Assembly (NCBI RefSeq): GCF_016865525.2
Contig: NZ_CP075169.1
Span: 2,294,337 to 2,358,336 of the forward strand
Length of the DNA: 64,000 nt
From: Sodalis ligni
GTDB taxonomy: Bacteria > Pseudomonadota > Gammaproteobacteria > Enterobacterales > Enterobacteriaceae
Direction: 5' to 3'
Below, piece after piece: positions 31,054 through 40,263 of the stretch (the stretch's first letter is position 1; each line of letters begins with the position of its first letter). The notes under the pieces were generated by a model. The model was not told the DNA's origin. It was given only the letters and a program-made list of their open reading frames with translations, and made no database searches. Made by a program: the position numbers and the translations under genes.

Positions 31054-32661
31054 TTAATCGAGATTATCGGCATTAAGACTGCACGGTGGTTTTGAATCGG
31101 CGGTGTCGGCTTTGGCGGCGCGGCACAGCCGGATTAGAATACGGCCGGCGGAAACAATAAGGAGGATCGCGGCGATAGCCAGCGCGACCGGCACGGCGAC
31201 CGCCCAGAACTGCCGCTCATCCCGCGCGGAGGCAAGAAGATTCAGCGCGGCGACGGCCTGGTCCCGGTAGGCCTCATCCACCTGCCAGTGACAGGCGGAG
31301 GAGGGGGCGTCGGTATCGTTGATCATCAGCGTACGAGGCGTCTGAAGACCGCTGCCGGACAGCGTGAGTACGTTACTGGCGCTGGTGTTCGCGTCCAGCA
31401 ACACGCCATCGGCAATCCAGACCCGCGTGGAGCAGTTCATCGACAGATCCGCGCGGTAAGGCCCCGGATGCTGCTGAGGATTGAGACCGATGGGGATCCG
31501 TCCGCCATTAAGGGCGACGACGTCATCGAGACTTACCGAGGAGGGCGAATCCGGCATCCGGCTGGCGTCGCTGAGGGTCCATACGGAGGCCTCGATGCCT
31601 TCATAGTTCTCCTGCTGGCGTTGGTCTGACCGTAAGATCAGCGTTTTCTTTTGCCCGTCGCGGGTAGCGATTTCGAGGGTAGCCGGTGAATCTGCGGATG
31701 CCGCGTCCAGGCGAAGGGTGCCGATGGGCTGGGGATCGGCGTCCGCCACGGCGACTATCGTGGCCTGGTCGGCTATAGCGGGACGGGGTTCCGGATAAAG
31801 CAGGAACATAGCCAGCGCCACGACGGCGAGCGCGGCGGCGGCGGTGATCCGGAGCCGGGCGGATAAACGCGGCCCCGGACGCAGGGACAACGGCCAATAG
31901 ACAAACAGAGCGACGGCGATGAGATAAATCAGCCAGCCCGCTACCTCAATCTGTCTGGGGTCAGCCGGTATACCGAGTACGCCGGTAATCAGCGCCGACT
32001 GTATGGTGCCGGGGGCAACGAGCCATGACAGGTTCAGCGCCGTCTGCTGGCCGACATTCAGCCAGCCGGCTTCATGTGCCGTGCGCAGGGAAGAGATCAC
32101 CAGCCCGGCGGCCACCAGAATCAGGAAGGCGCCGGTAAGGCTGAAAAAGCGTGAAAGATTGATTTTCACGCCGCCGATATAGATGCCCCAGCCGATAATA
32201 ACGGCCATCAGTAGTCCGATCACGGCGCCCACGACGGCCATTTGCGCCGATTGCGCCACCGAGAACGTCGCCAGCAGAAATACGCTGGTTTCGAAACCCT
32301 CTTTCAACACCGCCAGGAACGCCATGCTGGCCAGGGCATAGGCACTGGCCTGGCTTAAGGCGTTCGCCGCTTCCGCCTCCAACCGCTGTCGCATGTTGTG
32401 CGCGTGGGCGTTCATCCAGGCTATCATGCCGGTGACGAAAAAGACCGCGATGCCGCCGATAACCGACTCCATACCTTCCTGGCGGGCCTGGGGCAAAGAC
32501 TGCTCGGCCAGGTCCAGGGCGACGCCGACGATGATGGAAAGTATCACCGCTAAAACAACGCCAATCCACATGGCCGTCAGGCGTTTCCCGTTCTTGCGCA
32601 GAAACGCCGCTATAATGCCGACTATCAGCGCGGCTTCCAGGCCTTCACGCAGGCCTATCAC
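31054..32661 (-). CDS. efeU: Iron permease EfeU with long C-terminal extension
   Basis: Ftr1/OFeT-type inner-membrane iron permease. The two iron-passage motifs are REGLE (residues 5-9 from the GTG) and KEGFE (120-124). About seven membrane spans fill residues 1-290, as in E. coli EfeU, but the protein continues to 535 aa with a soluble, probably periplasmic domain (310-490) and a last membrane span. The listed GTG at 32661 has no ribosome site at proper distance. Family members usually begin MLATLVIGLREGLE; here the codon at the Met position (32676) is ACG and is six bases after AGAGG, so initiation may occur at that ACG. First gene of efeUOB. Confidence 0.88.
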   Translation of the reverse strand: MIGLREGLEAALIVGIIAAFLRKNGKRLTAMWIGVVLAVILSIIVGVALDLAEQSLPQARQEGMESVIGGIAVFFVTGMIAWMNAHAHNMRQRLEAEAANALSQASAYALASMAFLAVLKEGFETSVFLLATFSVAQSAQMAVVGAVIGLLMAVIIGWGIYIGGVKINLSRFFSLTGAFLILVAAGLVISSLRTAHEAGWLNVGQQTALNLSWLVAPGTIQSALITGVLGIPADPRQIEVAGWLIYLIAVALFVYWPLSLRPGPRLSARLRITAAAALAVVALAMFLLYPEPRPAIADQATIVAVADADPQPIGTLRLDAASADSPATLEIATRDGQKKTLILRSDQRQQENYEGIEASVWTLSDASRMPDSPSSVSLDDVVALNGGRIPIGLNPQQHPGPYRADLSMNCSTRVWIADGVLLDANTSASNVLTLSGSGLQTPRTLMINDTDAPSSACHWQVDEAYRDQAVAALNLLASARDERQFWAVAVPVALAIAAILLIVSAGRILIRLCRAAKADTADSKPPCSLNADNLD

Positions 32662-32717
32662 GAGGGTGGCTAACGTTTTGGACCTCTTTCAATTATTTTT
32701 AGGGGTAAAATACGAAT

Positions 32718-32736
32718 GAATATTAATACCATTAAC
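32718..32736. promoter_or_regulatory. Candidate Fur box upstream of efeU
   Basis: A 19-base stretch about 40 bases before the efeU start agrees with the GATAATGATAATCATTATC Fur consensus at 12 positions by eye. efeUOB is Fur-repressed in enterobacteria, so the site is expected, but the match is moderate. Confidence 0.35.
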
Positions 32737-32905
32737 ATTCAGAATGAGGAAGGGGAGATAACATGAAGAGTAATGAAACACATCGTAAAGTGTAAAGAAA
32801 TGTGTATAAGCCATTCCAGCGGACGAACTGCGCTCGCAACGTGGCCGCCGGGTTATCTTATCTGGACGCATGAATGTATTTGACCGGCATGCCGGCCGGT
32901 AAATA

Positions 32906-33739
32906 TCAGCGATCGTGCAGCAACAGCTCGCCGTAGCCATACCTGCGGGTGCGCTCAAGGGTGGCCATGACGTCACCATAAGAGCCTTCGATTGCCGCCG
33001 GCAGGGTTTGATTTTTCAGCAGATAGCCCGTCAGCGCCGCGCTGAACAAATCTCCGGTCCCTTTCGGGTAAATGGCGATGCGCGGGTGCGAAAAGACCTG
33101 CTCCTTTTGCCGGGTCACCATAATGACGCGCAGTTCATTTTCACTGCCGCCGCTGCTCCCCGGCGCGGCGCTGGTGACCACGACCCACTGCGTCCTGCCG
33201 GTAAGCAGCGTCCGGGCGGCGGCAATCACGCTGTTTATATTGGTGATTTGCCGTCCGGTTAACAATTCAAGCTCAAAACAATTGGGCGTCATCCCCCGGG
33301 CCAGGGGCAGCAGACGGTCAAGGTAGGCCGCCGTCATCAGAGGATTGACGTAGATGCCGGTATCGTAATCGCCGATAACCGGATCAATGATGACCTGTAT
33401 ATCGGGACGGACGGCGATAAGGCGGGTTAACCATTCGGCCAGAATCCCGGCCTGGGAGGGGCCGCCCATGTATCCCACCAGGATGGCTTTGGCCTGCTCG
33501 GTGACGCCGCGATCGTGCAGTCCCTGCAAATAGCCGCTGAACCAGTCATCCGACAGCGCGCCGCCGTAGAGGGTGGGATAATGCGGAGTATTGCTGAACA
33601 TAACCGTGGGAACGGGGACAACGTTCAACCCCATTTTCTGCAGCGTCGGGACGGCAACGCTGTTACCCACGCATCCGTAGACGACCTGCGACTGGATGGA
33701 TATCACATCAACAGGCAGGGTTTTCAAAGGCTCGGTCAT
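32906..33739 (-). CDS. pdxK: Pyridoxal/pyridoxine kinase PdxK
   Basis: Ribokinase-superfamily kinase that phosphorylates pyridoxine, pyridoxal and pyridoxamine in the B6 salvage pathway, 277 aa. It matches E. coli PdxK better than PdxY: SIQSQVVYG, the FSNTPHY segment and MTPNCFELELLTG. The catalytic Asp230 is in KGTGD. I chose ATG 33739 over a TTG at 33763. The 180 bp gap to the dehydratase gene upstream suggests its own promoter. Confidence 0.87.
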   Translation of the reverse strand: MTEPLKTLPVDVISIQSQVVYGCVGNSVAVPTLQKMGLNVVPVPTVMFSNTPHYPTLYGGALSDDWFSGYLQGLHDRGVTEQAKAILVGYMGGPSQAGILAEWLTRLIAVRPDIQVIIDPVIGDYDTGIYVNPLMTAAYLDRLLPLARGMTPNCFELELLTGRQITNINSVIAAARTLLTGRTQWVVVTSAAPGSSGGSENELRVIMVTRQKEQVFSHPRIAIYPKGTGDLFSAALTGYLLKNQTLPAAIEGSYGDVMATLERTRRYGYGELLLHDR

Positions 33740-33918
33740 AATAAAAATAAAGGGCTCCGACAACAGGGTGTCTTATTGTAATGCCGTTAGCGCAAAACCA
33801 ATAATTTTTATATTGTTATCCCTGTTCAAAGGGTAGCCGCCGCGGATCGGTGTCATGTCTCCCAAGATCCGCGGCCCGTCCAGGATAATTTCCCGGACGA
33901 TCTTGCCTTTGTCACGCC

Positions 33919-35082
33919 TTATTGATCCACGATAAACCCATCCAGATGAGGGCGCATGGAGATGGGTTTGCTCAAAGGCGGACGAATACGCTGCGCGTCC
34001 GGCAGCAAGGCCATGCCCAGTCCGGGCCCGTCTGGGATATCCACGAAACCGTCCAGCGGCAGAGGAACCTTGTCCACGATATTGCTTCCCAAATGCTCGG
34101 GACGGGATTCGAAAATGCCCGCTTCAAAGCCGGTGGCGTATTCCTGGATGGCGAAATTGGGGATCGCGGCCGCTAGCTGCAGACAGGCGGCCAAGCCAAT
34201 AGGGGAAAGGGGATTGTGAGGAACCACCTGGACATGATGCGCTTCAGCCATCGCGGCGACTTTTTTACCGCCGGTAATGCCGCCGCATAAGCACAAATCC
34301 ACCCGGGCAAACTCCATTGCATTGCGGCTCAGCAGCGCCTGGAATTCATAAATAGTGGAAAAACGCTCGCCGGTGGCAATGGGAACAGGGATTTTTTCCG
34401 CCACACGGGCCATGGCATCAGCGCCTTCAGGCCGGATGGGGTCCTCTACGAACATCGGATAATAGTCCTCAATGCCGCGGGTGAACGTTACCGCTTCCGG
34501 CGGCGTCAGGCGGCGATGCAGCTCAATTAACAAATCGACACGATCGCCCACCGTTTCACGCATGCGCCTGACATTATCAATGGCATCACGCATTTTCCGA
34601 ATGTGTGTTTTAAAGTAAATCTGATCATTGCCTTCATCAAGAAAAGGGTTGAGATGGCCGAATGCCGTAAATCCCGCCTCCATTTTGGCCTGGCACTCTT
34701 CCAGGATTTTCTCGATCGTCCGTTCGTAAATATGGCCATAGATGCGGGCCTTTTTGCGAACCGGTCCTCCCAGCAATTGGTAAATGGGCACCTTCAGCGC
34801 CTGGCCTTTAATATCCCAAAGCGCGATATCAATGGCCGAAATCGCGGCATTGATGGCCAGCCCCTGGAAATAACTGAAGCGATGCATCACATTCCAGTGA
34901 TGTTCGATATCGAACGCCGGTTTACCTTCAAGATATTCGGCAAAACGACATATAGCCGCGCCAGATGCCTCAATATGCCCCCAAGCGCCCGATTCTCCAT
35001 AGCCAACCAGTCCGCTATCGGTTTCCACACGGGCAAACATGAACTGACCGACGTGCAATGGCTCAACCCGGATTATTTTCAT
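33919..35082 (-). CDS. Acid-sugar dehydratase, mandelate racemase/enolase superfamily (DgoD-like)
   Basis: Enolase-superfamily protein of 387 aa. An N-terminal capping domain (1-115) is followed by the TIM barrel. Metal ligands are readable as Glu187 (LIELHRR), Glu213 (FVEDP) and Glu239 (ATGER); His189, His289 (VPHNPLSPIG) and Glu314 are candidate catalytic residues as in galactonate dehydratase. The first ligand is Glu where E. coli DgoD has Asp. It should dehydrate an aldonate or uronate to a 2-keto-3-deoxy acid; the exact sugar is unknown. Start has GAGGAG upstream. It is 39 bp behind the MFS gene, so the two form a transport-plus-dehydratase operon under the LacI-type operator at 36625. 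Confidence 0.85.
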   Translation of the reverse strand: MKIIRVEPLHVGQFMFARVETDSGLVGYGESGAWGHIEASGAAICRFAEYLEGKPAFDIEHHWNVMHRFSYFQGLAINAAISAIDIALWDIKGQALKVPIYQLLGGPVRKKARIYGHIYERTIEKILEECQAKMEAGFTAFGHLNPFLDEGNDQIYFKTHIRKMRDAIDNVRRMRETVGDRVDLLIELHRRLTPPEAVTFTRGIEDYYPMFVEDPIRPEGADAMARVAEKIPVPIATGERFSTIYEFQALLSRNAMEFARVDLCLCGGITGGKKVAAMAEAHHVQVVPHNPLSPIGLAACLQLAAAIPNFAIQEYATGFEAGIFESRPEHLGSNIVDKVPLPLDGFVDIPDGPGLGMALLPDAQRIRPPLSKPISMRPHLDGFIVDQ

Positions 35083-35121
35083 ATGCTCCTCACTTACTGT
35101 TTATGTCTCAAATACCGCTGG

Positions 35122-36489
35122 TTACCGGCTCAGCGTTGATGAAAATTTACTGGACGCTCCCGCTTTTTCATTCTCATTGATCTCGGCATCGCGTAGATCG
35201 CGGCCACGGGTTTCCGGTCCCAAAAAGACTGACAGCGCGGTCAAAACCGATAACACAATGACGTAGACGGAGACCAGATTGGGATCCCCTCCGCCCACGG
35301 CTAATAAACTCAGGGCGATGATAGGGGCAATTCCTCCGGAAATCGGCGATGTGACTTCTCTTGCCAGTGAAAATCCGGTATAGCGGACGCGGGAAGGAAA
35401 CATTTCCGCCAGCCACGGGCTTTGCGCCGACGTCATCATGGTTTTGGCAACGGAAGAAACCAGGAATAAGCCGCTGTAAATCCATATCAGTTCGCGGGTT
35501 TGCAAGAGATGGAAAAAAGGAATAATCGCGAGGCCGGAAAGAATTGCGCCCCCCATATAAACGGGTTTTCGTCCCACGATATCGGAGACCCAGCCAAATA
35601 AAGGCACCGTGATAAATTGCAATGCGGTACTGAACATCAGCGCGGTCACTATAGTATCTCTGGCGATGTGCAGTTGCTGGGTGACATAGACGATAACAAA
35701 GGATTCATAGATATAGGCGAGTGAGTTATCTCCCAGCCTGGCGCCCCAAGCACAGAACAACTGGCGTTTTGACGTCCTGAAAACCTCGCGCACCGGATTT
35801 TTGATGACGGCGTTCCTGCGTTTGAGTTCTTCAAAGATAGGCGACTCTTTCAGCTTCATTCGCAGTACGACGCCAACGACGATCACCACAGCGCTTAATA
35901 AAAAGGGGATGCGCCAACCCCACACCTCGAATGCCTCTTTGGATAAGTGTGACGAGAAGCTAAAGGTGGCCAGGGATAACAGTAAGCCCAGGGCCACGCC
36001 CATATAGGGCATGGCGCCGTAAAGGCCGCGCCGCCTGACCGGCGCATTTTCCACCACCATTAATACCGCCCCGGCATATTCAGCTCCCGAGCCGAGTCCC
36101 TGCAGGGCGCGGAGCAGGGTTAACAACACCGGCGCCGCGATACCGGCCTGGGCATAGGTGGGCAGCAGGCCCATCAAGGTGGTGGAGCCGCCCATTAATA
36201 GCAGGGTGATCACCAGGACCTTTTTACGGCCGATACGGTCGCCCAGGTAGCCGAACAGCACGCTGCCGAACGGACGGACGAAAAAACCGATGCTAAAGCT
36301 GCCGAAGGCCAAAATGGTGCCGATCAGGTGGTCGAACGAAGGGAAAAACAATCTGTTGAATAACGTTGCCGCAGCGGTAGCATAAAGATAATAATCATAC
36401 CATTCAACGGTGGTGCCGATGATGGCGCTGAGTATGGTATTACGGATTGCCTGCCGGCTTTCCGGCGTTTCAGCGATTGCATGTTCCAC
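35122..36489 (-). CDS. MFS transporter, metabolite:H+ symporter (ShiA-like) family
   Basis: Twelve-span transporter of the MHS family, 455 aa. Typical segments are TTVEWYDYYLYATAAA in span 1, RPFGSVLFGYLGDRIGRKK in the loop between spans 2 and 3, and PETRGRDL near the C-terminus. Start is GTG 36489 after AAGGGG. MHS members carry organic acids such as shikimate, citrate or sugar acids. Being first gene of an operon with a sugar-acid dehydratase, it probably imports the dehydratase substrate. It faces the LacI-type regulator across a double palindrome. Confidence 0.88.
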   Translation of the reverse strand: MEHAIAETPESRQAIRNTILSAIIGTTVEWYDYYLYATAAATLFNRLFFPSFDHLIGTILAFGSFSIGFFVRPFGSVLFGYLGDRIGRKKVLVITLLLMGGSTTLMGLLPTYAQAGIAAPVLLTLLRALQGLGSGAEYAGAVLMVVENAPVRRRGLYGAMPYMGVALGLLLSLATFSFSSHLSKEAFEVWGWRIPFLLSAVVIVVGVVLRMKLKESPIFEELKRRNAVIKNPVREVFRTSKRQLFCAWGARLGDNSLAYIYESFVIVYVTQQLHIARDTIVTALMFSTALQFITVPLFGWVSDIVGRKPVYMGGAILSGLAIIPFFHLLQTRELIWIYSGLFLVSSVAKTMMTSAQSPWLAEMFPSRVRYTGFSLAREVTSPISGGIAPIIALSLLAVGGGDPNLVSVYVIVLSVLTALSVFLGPETRGRDLRDAEINENEKAGASSKFSSTLSR

Positions 36490-36624
36490 GACGAGCCCCT
36501 TTTGTAGGTGTACAGGTTTTGGCCAACGTTGGAATGAAAACAGCTCAGGACAATTTATTGCTACACTCTCAGTCAGCGTGAAATGGTGCTTATAAAACGG
36601 GATATGCGCAGTGCCAGATAAATT

Positions 36625-36648
36625 GGAAACGTTTCCGGAAACGTTTCC
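36625..36648. promoter_or_regulatory. Two adjacent perfect LacI-type operators
   Basis: Two copies of the perfect palindrome GGAAACGTTTCC stand head to tail without a gap in the divergent region between the MFS gene and the LacI-family gene. The centre CG flanked by AAAC/GTTT is the standard pattern of LacI/GalR-family sites. Very likely the binding site for the regulator next door, controlling the transporter-dehydratase operon and itself. Confidence 0.8.
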
Positions 36649-36703
36649 ATAATTTAAATTCCATTATCAAATACTGTCAAGTTTCTACGGCCAGAGGAGG
36701 CAT

Positions 36704-37758
36704 ATGAGTTCAAAAAATGAGATACCGGTCAATGAACGCGCCGGGATCCGTCAAGTTGCTGAACTGGCAGGGGTGGGTATTGCCTCCGTTTCCAGGGTGC
36801 TTTCCGGGCAACCGGGGTCAGTAAAAAAATGACAGAACGGGTTTTGCAGGCGGCGGAACAATTAAACTATACGCCGAATGTCCTGGCGCAAAGCCTGCGG
36901 CGCCGTTCGACCAAGTCGATTGGATTTGTCTGCTCGGACATTACCAATCCGCTGCTGGCGTCCATCGTTAGCGGCGCGGAAAGCGTGCTGGCGGCTGCGG
37001 GGTACTCGCTGTTGCTGACCAACTCCGGCGGTATGCCGGAAATGGACGCGGAGCATATAGACGTATTGCAGCAGCGGCAGGTGGACGGCCTGATTTTGCT
37101 GCCGTCGCTGGAAAATGATGCGGCAACGCTGCATGCCCTGCGCAAAAGCGCCATGCCGTTGGTGGTAATTGACCGCACGCTACCGGATGACGTTAACGCG
37201 AACAGGGTGCTCTCGGATCATTATCTTGGCGTGGGGGCTGCCGCCAGGGCGTTGCTGCAGCAGGGTCACCGGCGTATCGGGCTTATCGTCGGACGGGATG
37301 TCCGGCCGACACGGGAACGTATCCGCGCCGTGCGCGATGCGTACCTGGCGTGCGACGCGGCCCCCGATTACCTGATTGAAACCGGCATTCTGTCCATTGG
37401 CCACGGCGAGCGGGCCATGGCGCGATTATTGGCATTACCGTGGCCGCCCACGGCGGTGATTTTAGGCGGCAACCAACTGCTGGAAGGCGCGTTAAAGATC
37501 ATTTCGCAACGCAAGCTGACCCTTGGCCGTGACTTTTCATTGGTTTGCTGCGATGACGTTGCGCTCAGCCGCCTGTTTTCCCCGCCCATCGCCACGGTCA
37601 TGCGGGACAATATTTTATTGGGCAAACGCGCGGCTCAGCTCTTATTGGGGCAATTGGACAGCCCCCATGAATCTGAAGAAGTCCTGTTACCCACCTGGTT
37701 TGAAAACCGGGGCAGCTGCGGCCCGGTGGCGCCTGCGCGCAATACCCCGGACGAGTAA
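36704..37758 (+). pseudogene. LacI-family regulator, frameshifted after the DNA-binding domain
   Basis: Starts at ATG 36704 after AGAGGAGG. The helix-turn-helix GIRQVAELAGVGIASVSRVLSG is intact, but after GQPG the frame reaches TGA at about 36830. One added G in the G4 run (36814-36817), or an equivalent change near the A7 run (36823-36829), would give GVSKKMTERVLQAAEQLNYTPN and join the rest, which has the hinge helix NVLAQSLRR and a full periplasmic-binding-protein-like effector domain to 37758. A fragment starting at 36829 would lack DNA binding. It is recently inactivated, mis-sequenced, or possibly read by slippage on A7. Its target is the neighbouring operon. Confidence 0.85.
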
Positions 37759-37805
37759 AGGCCCGGCGCGATAAAGCGGATCGCTGATGGCGCGTTTGAA
37801 TTCCT

Positions 37806-39131
37806 CTAACTGATTTCCCCGCTGCGGACGCGCTCCAAATCTTCCTGCCTGCGGCCCAGCCAGAAACTCAACGCCAGCCACAGGGCGGAAAGGGGTATGG
37901 CCAGGATGGCAATGCCGGTGATGCTGAGTCCCAGGGCAAGCAGCCCGGCATAGGACCAGCCGGCCAGCTGATCGCCGCTGCGATAGACAACGGTATCGAT
38001 AAAGTTTTTTGTCTTGTAGCGATCTTCCTTGGGCACGGAAGTGAACAGAACTTCCCTGGCCGGGCGGGCCAGGGCAAAGTTGCTCACCCGCCGCGCCACC
38101 TGTACCGCCACGAATACGCCGACGGCGGGGGAGGCCGATAGCACGGTAAATCCCGCCACGCTGAAAAGCGGCAGCGCGCACAGTGTCACCGCAACCCCGG
38201 CCCATTTCATCAATCGTCCGGTAATAAAAAGCTGAAATACCAGCGTGACCACGTTCACCCAGAAATCGATATCGGCAAAGAAGGCCGTACGCGCCCCGCG
38301 ATCGGCAAAATGCGCTGCGGCGATGGCCGCCTGCTGAAAATACAGGATGGTAGAGGTGGTGGAGTAAAAAAGAATGAAAAAAGCGATACCCAGTAGATAG
38401 GGCGAACGGAAAGTGTGCGTCATCCCCGTAAAGATGCCGCCGCCCACGGGTTTGCCGGAATCGTCGCCGGGCAGCGGCCGCCTGAAGGCATCGTTTAGCC
38501 GCGACAAACGCCTTGAGGCGAATACCGCCACCTCGAGAAGCACCAGCGAGGCGAACAGCAGGGCGCTTTGTCCCAGCTTCTCCACAAAGCCGGACGTCAG
38601 GGCCGAGCCCGCGATGCCCCCGAGCGTGGCCCCCCCGGCCAGGAAACCGAACAGCCGCTTGCCTTGCTCCGCGTCAAACACATCCACGATGAAGGACCAA
38701 AACACCGACACCACAAACAGGTTGAATACGGATACCCAGATGAAGAATATCCGTCCGATCCAGACATGTTGCGCCGGCGTGGCCAGGGCCAGCAACAGCA
38801 TGAAAACCACGAGATTCAGCATAAAGAAGCGGTAGGTCATGGCGATGAATTTCTCGCGCGGCCAGCGCCGGACCGCGAAGGCGAAGGCGGGGTTCGTCAC
38901 CAGCATGGCCAGCAGCGTGCCGGTGAAAAGCCAGGGCAGATTCCGCACGCCGCCGGCAACGCCGAGTTCATCCCGGATTGGACGCAGCACATAGTAGGCC
39001 AGGAACAGGGCGAAAATATAGAGCCAGGACCAGGCCAGCATGCGCATCTCCGCCGGGCGGACGTTGATCAAGCGCCGTGGTTGCGAAACGAGCCGATTCA
39101 ACAGGCCGGATACCCTGGTTTTAAAAGGCAT
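37806..39131 (-). CDS. Membrane carrier related to NTP/NDP exchangers (MFS-like)
   Basis: 441 aa integral membrane protein with 11-12 predicted spans. Features such as YYVLRPIRDELG in span 1, SVFWSFIVDVFD, and RFFGFLAGGATLGGIAGS-like text in the centre (here KRLFGFLAGGATLGG) resemble the ATP:ADP antiporter (AAA/Tlc) family and its bacterial MFS-like relatives. Free-living proteobacteria have such proteins with unknown substrates, so I do not claim nucleotide transport. It begins 30 bp after the aldo/keto reductase stop and is likely co-transcribed with it. It is convergent with the LacI gene. Confidence 0.7.
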   Translation of the reverse strand: MPFKTRVSGLLNRLVSQPRRLINVRPAEMRMLAWSWLYIFALFLAYYVLRPIRDELGVAGGVRNLPWLFTGTLLAMLVTNPAFAFAVRRWPREKFIAMTYRFFMLNLVVFMLLLALATPAQHVWIGRIFFIWVSVFNLFVVSVFWSFIVDVFDAEQGKRLFGFLAGGATLGGIAGSALTSGFVEKLGQSALLFASLVLLEVAVFASRRLSRLNDAFRRPLPGDDSGKPVGGGIFTGMTHTFRSPYLLGIAFFILFYSTTSTILYFQQAAIAAAHFADRGARTAFFADIDFWVNVVTLVFQLFITGRLMKWAGVAVTLCALPLFSVAGFTVLSASPAVGVFVAVQVARRVSNFALARPAREVLFTSVPKEDRYKTKNFIDTVVYRSGDQLAGWSYAGLLALGLSITGIAILAIPLSALWLALSFWLGRRQEDLERVRSGEIS

Positions 39132-39161
39132 TATGCTATTTACCCTCTGTTTAGCCTTTGG

Positions 39162-40052
39162 TCAAAAAGCCTGTGCCAGTTCGTTAACATCCTGTTCCGT
39201 CAGCCGCAGCGACAGCGCCAAGGCATTTTCTTTCACATGATCCGGCGAACCGGATTCAGGAATTGGAATGACATGCCCGCTGCGCATCGTCCAGGCGAGG
39301 GCCACCGCGCCCGGGCCTACCTGGTGCCTGGCGGCGACCTGCCTGAGGGTGGTATTGCCCAGGAGTCCGCCGGTCATGCCGAGGGGCGAATAGGCCATAA
39401 TCGGCATTTTGTGCTGTACGCACCAGGGAAGCAGATCCTCTTCGATGCCTTTTTGCGTAAGGTTATAAAGCACCTGGTTGGTGGCGCAGGCATTGCCGCC
39501 GGGAACGCGGAACAGGTCTTCCATATCCCCAACGTCAAAGTTCGACACCCCCCAGTGCCGGATGCGTCCCTCCGAGCGCAGGCTTTCGAAGGTATTGACC
39601 ACCACGCCGAGATCCGACACGCCGCCGCGCCAATGGAGCAGGTAAAGGTCCAGATAATGCGTGCCCAGCCGGGCGAGACTTGCCTGGCAAGCCTGTCGGA
39701 TCCCGTCGGCGGTCGTGGCGTGGTAGGGCAGGACTTTGGATACCAGAAATACCTTGTCGCGCTGCCCGGCGATGACGCGTCCGATCAGCCGCTCGGCGCT
39801 GCCGTTACCATACATCTCGGCGGTATCAAGGAGCGTCATACCCAGTGCGATGCCGGTTCGCAGGGCATTCTCCTCCTCTTCGGCCGGGTGGCGGCCCTGG
39901 GCCAGATGCCAGGAGCCCTGGCCCAGGGCCGGCGCTTTACTGCCGTCCGGCAGCGGCACGCCGGACCTCTCCGGCTGCGCCATCGCCCGCCCGCCCAGCA
40001 GGCTTATGGCCGCGCCCGCCAGGCAGAATTGCCGTCTTGTGAGACTTACCAT
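39162..40052 (-). CDS. Aldo/keto reductase with Tat signal peptide (second copy)
   Basis: 296 aa aldo/keto reductase. The N-terminus LTRRQFCLAGAAISLLGGRAMA is split here as LTRRQFCLAG plus a hydrophobic part and an AMA/Q cleavage site; the SLTRRQF core matches the twin-arginine consensus well. The catalytic tetrad is Asp76, Tyr81 (LLDTAEMYG), Lys106 (LVSKV) and His140 (YLLHW). It is likely active in the periplasm or membrane-anchored. Electron donor in that compartment is unclear, since NAD(P)H is not normally found there. First gene of an operon with the exchanger-like carrier. Confidence 0.85.
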   Translation of the reverse strand: MVSLTRRQFCLAGAAISLLGGRAMAQPERSGVPLPDGSKAPALGQGSWHLAQGRHPAEEEENALRTGIALGMTLLDTAEMYGNGSAERLIGRVIAGQRDKVFLVSKVLPYHATTADGIRQACQASLARLGTHYLDLYLLHWRGGVSDLGVVVNTFESLRSEGRIRHWGVSNFDVGDMEDLFRVPGGNACATNQVLYNLTQKGIEEDLLPWCVQHKMPIMAYSPLGMTGGLLGNTTLRQVAARHQVGPGAVALAWTMRSGHVIPIPESGSPDHVKENALALSLRLTEQDVNELAQAF

Positions 40053-40216
40053 CCCATCACCCCCTGCGTTAAACGTTAACCGGGATTCGCCTTAATGAGA
40101 GGGATATTATCCCCGGCAGGCATCTCTTACCACTATAGGAAAACGTCGGCGCATGTGCTGCCGTTTTTACCGAAGCAGGCTATGGGGCCATTGAAACAGC
40201 GCCGGCAAAGGATACA

Positions 40217-40263
40217 ATTCATACAAATCGTACCGACGCGGACAGTAAAAAAATTGTATGAAT
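40217..40263. promoter_or_regulatory. Inverted repeat over the serine hydrolase start
   Basis: ATTCATACAA at 40217 and TTGTATGAAT at 40254 are exact inverted copies with a 27-base spacer. The right arm covers the ATG at 40258. It may be a divided operator or an RNA structure hiding the start; it also makes the listed start less certain. Confidence 0.45.

Noticed and set aside
38568..40079. 503-codon plus-strand frame opposite the carrier and aldo/keto reductase
   Set aside because: Overlaps two well-supported minus-strand genes and has no recognisable motif.
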